Origin: Caenimonas soli
GTDB taxonomy: Bacteria; Pseudomonadota; Gammaproteobacteria; Burkholderiales; Burkholderiaceae_C
Direction: 5' to 3'
NCBI RefSeq assembly: GCF_013155545.1
Contig: NZ_JABJVV010000010.1
Location: 62,001 to 126,000 of the forward strand
DNA: 64,000 nucleotides
Shown here: positions 17,160 through 24,206 of the stretch, piece after piece
How positions within the stretch are numbered: the stretch's first letter is position 1
How the letters are laid out: the number at the start of each line of letters is the position of its first letter
The notes under the pieces: generated by a model
Database searches by the model: none
What the model was told of the DNA's origin: nothing
What the model saw: the letters and a program-made list of their open reading frames with translations, nothing else
Program-made: the position numbers and the translations under genes

Positions 17160-18061
17160 GCCCTGGCGGCGCCGTTGAGCACTGCCCCCACGATGGTCAC
17201 GCCGAACTGCCGCAAATCTTCCGCCAGGGCGGACACTCGCGGGACCGACGTTGCGTCACGGCAGGCCAGCATCAGGGCCGCGCCGGCGCGCGTCGCGATG
17301 GTGCTGGCGTCGGCGCAGTTCTCCGCCGCCGGCGTATCTACCAGGATGACGTCGTAGCTGGCCCGCAGCGCCTGGATCAACTTGGCAAAACCGGGACGCG
17401 CCAGCAGTTCCTGCGGGTTGGGCGGGATGGCGCCGGCGGGCAGGACCCAAAGGCCAGGCAACGGCTTGATCTCGCAGACCGCGTCCCATCCGGCCCGGCC
17501 GGCGAGGACACTGGACAAGCCGATGCGCCCGGGCAGCCCGAAGATGTGGTGCTGGCGCGGCCTGCGCAGATCGGCATCGATCAGCAGCGTGCGCTTTCCG
17601 AGCTGGGAAAACAGCACGGCCAGGTTCGCGGTGATGTAGCTGCGGCCCTCGCCCGAGCCCGGGCTGACCACGGCCAGCGCCGCCTGGCGCGCGTCGTTTT
17701 CGAACCAGCGCAGCATCAGCTGGCTGCGCAGGGCGCGCAGGTGCTCCACGGCGGCGCAGTTGGGATCGGTGGCCGCTATCAGCTCATTGCCCAGCCCCGA
17801 GTCGGGCGCCAGGTAGGTCTGGCCGAACTGCAAGGCCAGGGCGCGCTGCACGTCCTCTTCCTCGAGCAAGCCCATGGCCACACCGGCCTCGCCGAACAAC
17901 AGGCCCGCCTTCTTCTGGTAGTCCAGGATGCGCTGCACGTTCTCGGGGGCCAGGTGGCCGGCGCCGACCAGCAAGGCTCCGATGGTTTGCGATGCTTCCC
18001 GGCTGGGAACGCTGATTTCCAGGTCGGCCCGGTTGGGTAGGGGGAAAATCTGCGTGTTCAT
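17156..18061 (-). CDS. epsG: EpsG-type chain-length tyrosine-kinase homologue
   Basis: A 301-aa cytoplasmic ATPase of the CpsD/BY-kinase type. Residues about 25-85 resemble the GspE N-terminal (MshEN-like) module. The P-loop reads SPGSGEGRSY with Arg (about residue 140) where Lys is usual, a substitution I recall as normal in the EpsG subfamily. A Walker A-prime LLIDADLRRP motif and VILVDTP follow. The C-terminus has no Tyr cluster, so autophosphorylation is doubtful. It should work with EpsF to control polymer length and overlaps epsF by 4 nt. Confidence 0.87.
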   Translation of the reverse strand: MNTQIFPLPNRADLEISVPSREASQTIGALLVGAGHLAPENVQRILDYQKKAGLLFGEAGVAMGLLEEEDVQRALALQFGQTYLAPDSGLGNELIAATDPNCAAVEHLRALRSQLMLRWFENDARQAALAVVSPGSGEGRSYITANLAVLFSQLGKRTLLIDADLRRPRQHHIFGLPGRIGLSSVLAGRAGWDAVCEIKPLPGLWVLPAGAIPPNPQELLARPGFAKLIQALRASYDVILVDTPAAENCADASTIATRAGAALMLACRDATSVPRVSALAEDLRQFGVTIVGAVLNGAARA

Positions 18062-19437
18062 GCGAGGCTCCTGCGGGGTGCGAGCGCCAGCCGGCGTGAG
18101 GCCGGCAAGCGCAGGGGCACGAAGGCCGAGGCTGCGGCGGGGATGGTCGCCAGGATCGGCAACCGGGTGACCGTCGAAAGATCTTCCACCGAACGGATCC
18201 GGCGATTGAGCAGTTCCAGCATGAGCACCGTGGCCAGTGCCAACAGCAGGCCTCCCAAGGCGGCGACCAGCAAGGCTTGGACAGGGGAAAGGCCGCTCGG
18301 ATCGAGCGGTTCGACGGCCGAGGCCAGGCGCATCACGTTGGTCTGGTTGCTAAGGCTCTGCAGGCGCGATTGCGCGGCGCTGGCGCTCACGGCTTCAAAG
18401 GCTTTCTGCGCCGAATCCACGTCGCGCTGCAGCAAACTGAGTTCGCCGCGCTGCTTGTTGAGGGACAACACGCGGGTCTTCTGTTCGGTCAGGGCCTGCT
18501 GCAACTCGCGCTCGCGGTTCTTGTTGGCTGCGACGGAAGAGTCGGCAGCCGATCCGACCCGCGAAGACTCGCTGGCCAGCCTGCTGCGCATGGCCGACAG
18601 TTCGGCCTGCATCCGCTGCATCTGCGGATGGGCCGACCCCATGGTCGCGGAACCTTCCTGGAGCTTGGCTTCCAGTTTGGCGACGTCGGCGCGCATGTTG
18701 TTGACCAACCCGCTCTCCATCACCGCGCCGGAAGTCTCGCCGCCGCGCCGGCTGCGGCCCTGCACGGCCATCAGCTGCTGCGACAGTTCCGTCAGGCGCG
18801 CTGTTTCGAAGTCGCCACGCTCGTCGGCGGACAAGATACCCGACTGCTGCTGGAAGGCGGACAGCTTGGCCTGGGCCTTCTCCAGCTTCTCCCTGGAAGC
18901 CTTGACCTGCTCCTCGAACCAGTCGGCATATTTCCTGGCCGGGTCGGTGCGCAGTTCCAGGCCGACTTCCAGGTAGGCCTGGGCGAAGGCATTGGCCACG
19001 CGGGCCGCCTCGGCCGGGGTGCGGCCGGTCCAGGCGATGTTGATGATGTTGCTCTCGCGCGCCGGTTTCACCTCCAGCCGCTGCTGGAGCTGATGGGCGA
19101 GCACGGCGGGCGGTACGGGCTTTTTCTTGGCCGAGTCGATCCACTTCGACAGCGGCGGCTGGTCCGCCGGCAGCAACTGGACGGCGCGTTCGGCCACGCG
19201 CTCGCTCTTGACGATGTCGATCTGGGTAGAGATGAAGGCGGGCGTGACCAGCGGGCTGTATTGGGACGTTACCCCCACCGGGTCGGTTCTCACGTCCATG
19301 AGGACGGGAGCGCGCGCGGTGAAGTTGGCGGGCCGCAGCACGACCCAGACCAGAGCCAGCGCAATCGTGCTCAGCACGATCAGACCCGCCAGTCCCCGTC
19401 GCGCGCGCAGGATTGTGAATAGTTGGAACAGGCTCAT
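18058..19437 (-). CDS. epsF: EpsF-type chain-length determinant (Wzz/PCP family)
   Basis: A 459-aa protein with an N-terminal membrane helix (about residues 16-35), a long periplasmic region rich in coiled coil (about 170-390) and a second helix near residue 400 followed by a short basic cytoplasmic tail. This is the polysaccharide co-polymerase topology. It sets EPS chain length and couples polymerisation to export through EpsE. Its stop overlaps epsG and it lies 10 nt after epsE. Confidence 0.9.
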   Translation of the reverse strand: MSLFQLFTILRARRGLAGLIVLSTIALALVWVVLRPANFTARAPVLMDVRTDPVGVTSQYSPLVTPAFISTQIDIVKSERVAERAVQLLPADQPPLSKWIDSAKKKPVPPAVLAHQLQQRLEVKPARESNIINIAWTGRTPAEAARVANAFAQAYLEVGLELRTDPARKYADWFEEQVKASREKLEKAQAKLSAFQQQSGILSADERGDFETARLTELSQQLMAVQGRSRRGGETSGAVMESGLVNNMRADVAKLEAKLQEGSATMGSAHPQMQRMQAELSAMRSRLASESSRVGSAADSSVAANKNRERELQQALTEQKTRVLSLNKQRGELSLLQRDVDSAQKAFEAVSASAAQSRLQSLSNQTNVMRLASAVEPLDPSGLSPVQALLVAALGGLLLALATVLMLELLNRRIRSVEDLSTVTRLPILATIPAAASAFVPLRLPASRRLALAPRRSLA

Positions 19438-19447
19438 CGTGGGTCCT

Positions 19448-20260
19448 TCAGAACAGGCTCTCGCGCACGAACAGCACGTCGCCGGGTTGGACCGGGTCGG
19501 TCAGGCGCGGTTCGGTCTGCACCACGGTGCCGTCGGCAGCGCGGCGATTCAGGCGCAGGCGGTTGGCACTGCCACGGTTGGTGGGGCCGCCGCCTTGGGC
19601 CAGGGCCTGCAGCACGGTCATGCCGCGTTCGATCTTGTACGTCCCGGGACGCTGGGCTTCGCCATAGATGTAGAACATCGGCGCCTTGTCGACGAAGATG
19701 GTGTCGCCGGGGGCCAGCAGGACGTCGTCCTTGGACTGCGCGCCCAGGAACAGGCCGGGGATGTCGATGCTCTTGCGGAAGGGCTTGCCGTCGCGGGTAC
19801 CGCTCAAGACGAGGACGTCGTCGCCGGTGGGCGTGACCCCGCCGGCCGCGGCCAGCATGTCACTCACGCGAACGTTGTTCGCCTCCAGCGGGAAGCGGCC
19901 GGGCTTCTGGACCTGGCCGAGCACGGATACCTGGTTGCCGCGCACTTGCAGCAACACGATGTTGACCTGCGGCTGCTTCAGGATGTTGGCCTTCTGCAGC
20001 GCGCTGGCAATACTCTTCTCGGCTTCGCTGATGCTCAGGCCGCCGAGACGCACGGCCCCCACCAGCGGGTAGCTGATGGAGCCGCTTTCGGACACACGGG
20101 CTTCCACTGTCAGGTCAGGTTGCTGGTAGACCTGGACCTTGATCGAATCGCCGGGGCTCAGCTTGTAGTCGGCGCTTTGCGCCCTCGCAGGCTGGGCCAC
20201 CACAAGTGCGGCCCAGAACGCTACGACAAGGAACATCGTGGTTCGGATCAGGTTGGACAT
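19448..20260 (-). CDS. epsE: EpsE-type polysaccharide export protein (Wza family)
   Basis: A 270-aa protein with a signal peptide (cleavage near AQPARAQS). The first domain, YKLSPGDSIKVQVYQQPDLTVEARVSESG, is the poly-export domain, followed by two SLBB domains (about 110-165 and 190-250). There is no lipobox Cys, unlike classical Wza. It would form the outer-membrane or periplasmic EPS conduit. The order epsL-epsE-epsF-epsG matches the methanolan-type eps clusters described in betaproteobacteria. Confidence 0.9.
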   Translation of the reverse strand: MSNLIRTTMFLVVAFWAALVVAQPARAQSADYKLSPGDSIKVQVYQQPDLTVEARVSESGSISYPLVGAVRLGGLSISEAEKSIASALQKANILKQPQVNIVLLQVRGNQVSVLGQVQKPGRFPLEANNVRVSDMLAAAGGVTPTGDDVLVLSGTRDGKPFRKSIDIPGLFLGAQSKDDVLLAPGDTIFVDKAPMFYIYGEAQRPGTYKIERGMTVLQALAQGGGPTNRGSANRLRLNRRAADGTVVQTEPRLTDPVQPGDVLFVRESLF

Positions 20261-20296
20261 GGAAGGTACTCCCGTGGTTGAGGTTGCGGATCGGGT

Positions 20297-21616
20297 CTAA
20301 AAATAGACCTTCGCTGCCACGCCGAAGATGGTGGCGCGGAAGCCGGAATAAACGTTTGACTTCAGCCGTTCGCGGCGGATCGAAGTGGACACCGCAATGG
20401 CCGGGCGGGGTTCCCAATCGAAGCCGGCCATGATGTTTTCGATGACCTCGCGCCGCCCGACATCGAGGGAAGCCGCCGGGACGTCGCGCCATTCGCGGGC
20501 CGTGCGCTCGTAACGCAGCTTCACTGCCGTCTGCACCGTGGGTTTCCAGACGGGGCCGAGCCACACCTGGTCGCTTTCGATGTGGCCGCCCGTTGCAAGG
20601 CCAGTCGCGCTGAGATAGCGCGAAACGCCCGCGAGAAGGCGGGTCTTGCCCGTGATATCCCAGCTGACCGTGCCATTGCCGACGAGCCCGCTGAAGTCGC
20701 GCTGGGGCGCGCCCGAATGCTCGCGATCGAGATGGCCCACGCGGGCCTCGACCGCCGTCTTCCCGGTGACGGGCCACTTCAGCAGCAAGTCGGTTTCGGT
20801 TTCCTTGAAGTCACCCGTTGCCGCCGCAGCCGAAGGATCGTTGTATTCGCCATCGCCGCGGCGCAGGCGCGCGGTCAGCGAGGTGCCGGAGGCCATCTCA
20901 TAGCCCACGCCGGCGTGCACGCTGCGCACCTCGGGGCTGGCGTCCCAGCTGCCGGGCTGGCTGCTCTTGCTGCTGGTCTGTGCGGCCCCGGCCAGCAGGC
21001 GCCAGGCCGCGCCCAATTCATAGATGCCTTCGGCCAGTTCGCTGCGTTCGGTACGGCGGCCGACGCGGTTGATACCGGTAGCCGTGTCCAGGAACGCCTC
21101 GCGATACTGCTTGCGATCGGCGCTGACCACGCCATGCAGCTTGGGAGTGAATGACCAGTCCCACGCGGCGTTGTAGTTGAGCGTGTTGTAGTCCAGTGCA
21201 CCCATGTCGCTGTACTTGTAGGCGGTTGCCTCGACGTCGGCGCGGAAACGCTGCAAGCCATAGCGCTTGTCGGCCCTCAGCCCGACCGACAGGATGCCGA
21301 TCGTGTCCGAAATGGCCGTGGACTGGCGCAGCACGTTGCTGTCACGCTCCACGCCGGCTCCCGCCCTGAACTGGAAGATGTCCGCAGGGGCGCCGGGAGC
21401 GGCCACGGGCGGAATGCCCGGCATGCCGGGGAATGTGGTCGGGCCGCTCCAGGCGCCCGGCATGCTGGCGCCGGTCGGGGGCGTCGGGGTGCTGGGGGTG
21501 GCAGCGGTGCTCGGTGCGCTCGGCGTCGTGGGCCCCGGTGACTGGGCATGCGTCACCGCAGGCGCCAAGAGCACGGCGGCGATCGAAAGCAATGGGCTAA
21601 TAGGCAGTTTCTTCAA
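20297..21616 (-). CDS. epsL: EpsL-type outer-membrane beta-barrel protein
   Basis: I chose the TTG at 21616, which has a GAGGAA SD 8 nt upstream and yields a proper signal peptide (KKLPISPLLSIAAVLLAPAVTHAQ); the longer ORF lacks these. After a Pro/Thr/Ser-rich segment (about 25-75) the protein consists of alternating amphipathic strands and ends in Phe (AAKVYF), as expected for a beta-barrel of about 439 aa. EpsL-type proteins are encoded in EPS clusters and are thought to assist export. It lies 36 nt before epsE. Confidence 0.82.
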   Translation of the reverse strand: MKKLPISPLLSIAAVLLAPAVTHAQSPGPTTPSAPSTAATPSTPTPPTGASMPGAWSGPTTFPGMPGIPPVAAPGAPADIFQFRAGAGVERDSNVLRQSTAISDTIGILSVGLRADKRYGLQRFRADVEATAYKYSDMGALDYNTLNYNAAWDWSFTPKLHGVVSADRKQYREAFLDTATGINRVGRRTERSELAEGIYELGAAWRLLAGAAQTSSKSSQPGSWDASPEVRSVHAGVGYEMASGTSLTARLRRGDGEYNDPSAAAATGDFKETETDLLLKWPVTGKTAVEARVGHLDREHSGAPQRDFSGLVGNGTVSWDITGKTRLLAGVSRYLSATGLATGGHIESDQVWLGPVWKPTVQTAVKLRYERTAREWRDVPAASLDVGRREVIENIMAGFDWEPRPAIAVSTSIRRERLKSNVYSGFRATIFGVAAKVYF

Positions 21617-21752
21617 GACAGTTTCCTCGCGCTTTTTAAGCGTCCCGTGCGCCGGGGCATGCGCCCAGGGCCCCGGTGAGCAACGAGGCCTGGGATGGAT
21701 GGTGGCGCACAGGGCGCGCCTCCAGCAATGGCTCGATCGCACTATAGTCCAG

Positions 21753-23186
21753 TCAATAAGCGGCGGTATCGCGGAAAACCAGCCGTACCGTCTTGAGGAT
21801 GATCAACAAATCCAGCCGCAACGACCAGTTGCGCAGGTAATCGAGGTCGCAGCGGATACGCCCTTCCATCTTTTCCAGGGACTGCGTTTCGCCCCGGAAA
21901 CCGTTGACCTGGGCCCACCCTGTGATGCCGGGCTTGACCTTGTGCCTGACCATGTAGCTCTTGATCAGCGGCCTATACAGCTCGTTGTGGGCCACAGCGT
22001 GGGGACGGGGCCCGACGATGCTCATGCGGCCCTGCAGCACGTTGATGAATTGCGGCAGTTCGTCCATCGACGTCTTGCGCAGGAAAGCACCCAGGCGGGT
22101 CACCCGGCTGTCGTTCTTGTGCGCCTGTTTGATCTGGCTGCCGTCCTCCGTGACGATCATCGAGCGGAATTTGTAAACGACGATTTCCTGCCCATCCAAA
22201 CCGTAGCGCCGTTGCTTAAAAATGACAGGCCCGGGGGAGCTGAGCTTGACGGCGACCGCGATCGCCAGCATGAACGGCGACAAAAGTATCAGGATCAAGG
22301 TCGCCAGGACCAGGTCGCTGGACCGCTTCAGCAGGCCGGCCGGCCCCCGGAAAGGCGTTTCGCAGACCGAGATCACGGGAAGCCCGCAAACGGTGTCGGT
22401 GCGGCCCTGGATCAGGTCGGTCACGAACATGTCGGGCACGAAGTACACCGAAGCCGTCGTGTCCTTCAATGCGTCCAGCAGGTCCTTGATGCGCGGCTGC
22501 GAAGCCATGGGAAGCGACAGGTAGATCAGCTGGACGCGGTTGGCCTTGACGAACGTGGCGATGTCGGTCACGCGCCCGAGCAATCGGTGCCGGTCGGCGC
22601 CGTGCTGGCGGTCCGGCGTTCGGTCGTCGAAGAACCCCACCAGCTCGATGCCGGCGTACGAGGCGGCTGCGAGCCGGTCCGCCAGCGAGCAGCCCTGCTC
22701 GTTCATGCCCACCACCACGGCACGCAAAGGAGGACCCTGCAGCCGGACCAGATGCGGCGCCGCCGTACGCAGCGCCCAGTGCGACAGCAATTGCGAGACT
22801 GGCGCAAACCACAACCAGTTCACCACGACCGTGGCAGAGAAATCGTAGATATGCCCGGTGGCGAAGCCCATGGCCAACAGCAGGCCGGCAATCCAGCCCC
22901 AGGCCAGCAAGGTGCTGACGACGACCCGGTCCGGTGGCGAGCGCAGCAATGAGCGGCCGGGAAACGCCAGGGCGAAGGCGACGATGGAGGCGATGAGCCA
23001 CGACGGTGTCAGCTCGCCCTCGACGAGCCAGACCAGCAGCCACAAGGACAGGACGGTAACCAGCGGCTCGAGGATGGCCTCCAGCGCGAGCAGCAGGCGG
23101 CTCTGCGCCAGGGGAGTGGCCGCGGCCGCGGATGGCAACGGCAACGGCAAGGGGACGCCATGACGCAACGGTTCGGCTTCACGCAT
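21753..23186 (-). CDS. epsB: Undecaprenyl-phosphate sugar phosphotransferase starting EPS synthesis
   Basis: A 477-aa PHPT-type initiating transferase with four or five N-terminal membrane helices, a CoA-binding-like Rossmann domain (about 140-260) and a C-terminal catalytic domain. The latter has IFKQRRYGLDGQEI, VYKFRSM and the KTSMDELPQFINVL-G-MSIVGPRPHAV signature. It transfers a hexose-1-phosphate, probably glucose, from UDP-sugar to undecaprenyl phosphate. Its start overlaps the epsA stop by 8 nt, so the regulator and the first enzyme are co-transcribed. Confidence 0.92.
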   Translation of the reverse strand: MREAEPLRHGVPLPLPLPSAAAATPLAQSRLLLALEAILEPLVTVLSLWLLVWLVEGELTPSWLIASIVAFALAFPGRSLLRSPPDRVVVSTLLAWGWIAGLLLAMGFATGHIYDFSATVVVNWLWFAPVSQLLSHWALRTAAPHLVRLQGPPLRAVVVGMNEQGCSLADRLAAASYAGIELVGFFDDRTPDRQHGADRHRLLGRVTDIATFVKANRVQLIYLSLPMASQPRIKDLLDALKDTTASVYFVPDMFVTDLIQGRTDTVCGLPVISVCETPFRGPAGLLKRSSDLVLATLILILLSPFMLAIAVAVKLSSPGPVIFKQRRYGLDGQEIVVYKFRSMIVTEDGSQIKQAHKNDSRVTRLGAFLRKTSMDELPQFINVLQGRMSIVGPRPHAVAHNELYRPLIKSYMVRHKVKPGITGWAQVNGFRGETQSLEKMEGRIRCDLDYLRNWSLRLDLLIILKTVRLVFRDTAAY

Positions 23187-23970
23187 GGGCGGTCATCCGT
23201 GTCAGCTTGGAAACTGCCTGTGCGCGATTGGTGACGTCGAGCTTGCTGAAAATACTCTTCATATGGTTCTTCACGGTGAACTCGCTGATTTCAAGGATGC
23301 AACCGATCTCCGGGTTGGTCTTGCCCATAGCGACCCAGGCCATGATCTGCCGCTCGCGCTCGCTCAAGGCAGTGAGCGGAACCAGATGCCTCGCCACCAT
23401 GCGGCGCTCGCAAGAAGCCTGCCGGAGCGGCGCGGGCGGCATGCGCCGCAATGCGCTGTCCACGAATGGCAAAAGCAGCTTCAGGGCGCCGCCGTCAGCC
23501 GGCGCCTGCGCGGGCTGCTTGCTGAGAGCCGCAAAGATCCGCTCCTCTCCGTTGCGGGTGTTACCGACCCCATGAACCAGCGCGCTGCGCATGCCGGCAA
23601 TCGTTTCCAGTGGGGCCCAGTCGTCGCTGCAATGCCGCAGCAGGTCGCCGCAGCCGCTCAAGTCGATGGCGCACGGCAGCTGCTGGGCGGCCACCCAGCA
23701 ATCGCGCAGGTAACTGATCAGGGGCGATATGGTCGCGGCCGTCCAGTGGTGCGTGCGCATCCCGGGCAGGCTGGACACGATGTCGTAGTGCAGTTGGCCG
23801 GTGCGGAAGTCGCCCCACCCGATGAGCATGGCCTCGTGCGAGAGCCACTGTTGGACATCGCCCTGGAGCCAGCGCCAGAGGTCCGCATGGCTGGACAAGC
23901 CGGCCCCCTGGCTTGCGATCTTCAGGAATTGCGCGGGATCGTGATCCGGCTTGTTTGTTGTGGGGCTCAT
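23179..23970 (-). CDS. epsA: EpsA-type LuxR-family transcriptional regulator
   Basis: The likely start is the ATG at 23970 (263 aa); the longer frame runs into the promoter region. Residues about 198-255 form a LuxR-type helix-turn-helix (LSERERQIMAWVAMGKTNPEI ... SEFTVKNHMKSIFSKLDV). The N-terminal 190 residues resemble an autoinducer- or ligand-binding-like fold but without recognisable ligand residues. It heads the minus-strand EPS operon. Inverted repeats at 24008-24034 and the ACTATCGC-N4-GTCCTACA element at 24075-24094 lie just upstream and are candidate operators. Confidence 0.88.
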   Translation of the reverse strand: MSPTTNKPDHDPAQFLKIASQGAGLSSHADLWRWLQGDVQQWLSHEAMLIGWGDFRTGQLHYDIVSSLPGMRTHHWTAATISPLISYLRDCWVAAQQLPCAIDLSGCGDLLRHCSDDWAPLETIAGMRSALVHGVGNTRNGEERIFAALSKQPAQAPADGGALKLLLPFVDSALRRMPPAPLRQASCERRMVARHLVPLTALSERERQIMAWVAMGKTNPEIGCILEISEFTVKNHMKSIFSKLDVTNRAQAVSKLTRMTAHA

Positions 23971-24007
23971 GAAGATTTCGAAGCCGGATGGGCGTGTAAA
24001 AGTTGAT

Positions 24008-24034
24008 GTTCTTAAGGGCTTCCAATGTAAGAAC
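24008..24034. promoter_or_regulatory. Inverted repeat GTTCTTA-N13-TAAGAAC upstream of epsA
   Basis: GTTCTTA at 24008-24014 and TAAGAAC at 24028-24034 are perfect 7-bp complements separated by 13 nt, 38 nt upstream of the epsA start. The spacing fits a dimeric regulator bound near the promoter, and autoregulation by EpsA is possible. It could also be chance dyad symmetry. Confidence 0.35.
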
Positions 24035-24074
24035 GCTCGCGTTTTTGTTGGTGTGGGAAACGCTGCGTAGTTCT

Positions 24075-24094
24075 TGTAGGACGAGCGCGATAGT
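24075..24094 (-). promoter_or_regulatory. Second copy of ACTATCGC-N4-GTCCTACA upstream of epsA
   Basis: On the minus strand this reads ACTATCGC, four bases, GTCCTACA, matching the element at 2966-2985 at 17 of 20 positions. It lies about 105 nt upstream of the epsA ATG. Both copies have the same orientation relative to the EPS operon they precede, which supports a shared regulator or promoter type. Confidence 0.4.
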
Positions 24095-24119
24095 GGCAAT
24101 GAGGCAGGAGGCGGCACCC

Positions 24120-24160
24120 AAAAAGGACAAAAGCCCCACCGGCAAATGCGCGGTGAGGCT
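24120..24160 (-). terminator. Rho-independent terminator after the large GH5 gene
   Basis: Reading the minus strand, AGCCTCACCG (24160-24151), a 9-nt loop and CGGTGGGGCT (24141-24132) form a 10-bp stem with one mismatch, directly followed by TTTTGTCCTTTTT. It lies about 45 nt after the GH5 stop codon at 24207, in the right orientation to end that transcript before epsA. Confidence 0.65.
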
Positions 24161-24206
24161 CCCGTTGGGAAAGGAATTTTCTGCAGCTGCTGTAAAACTT
24201 ACCTGT

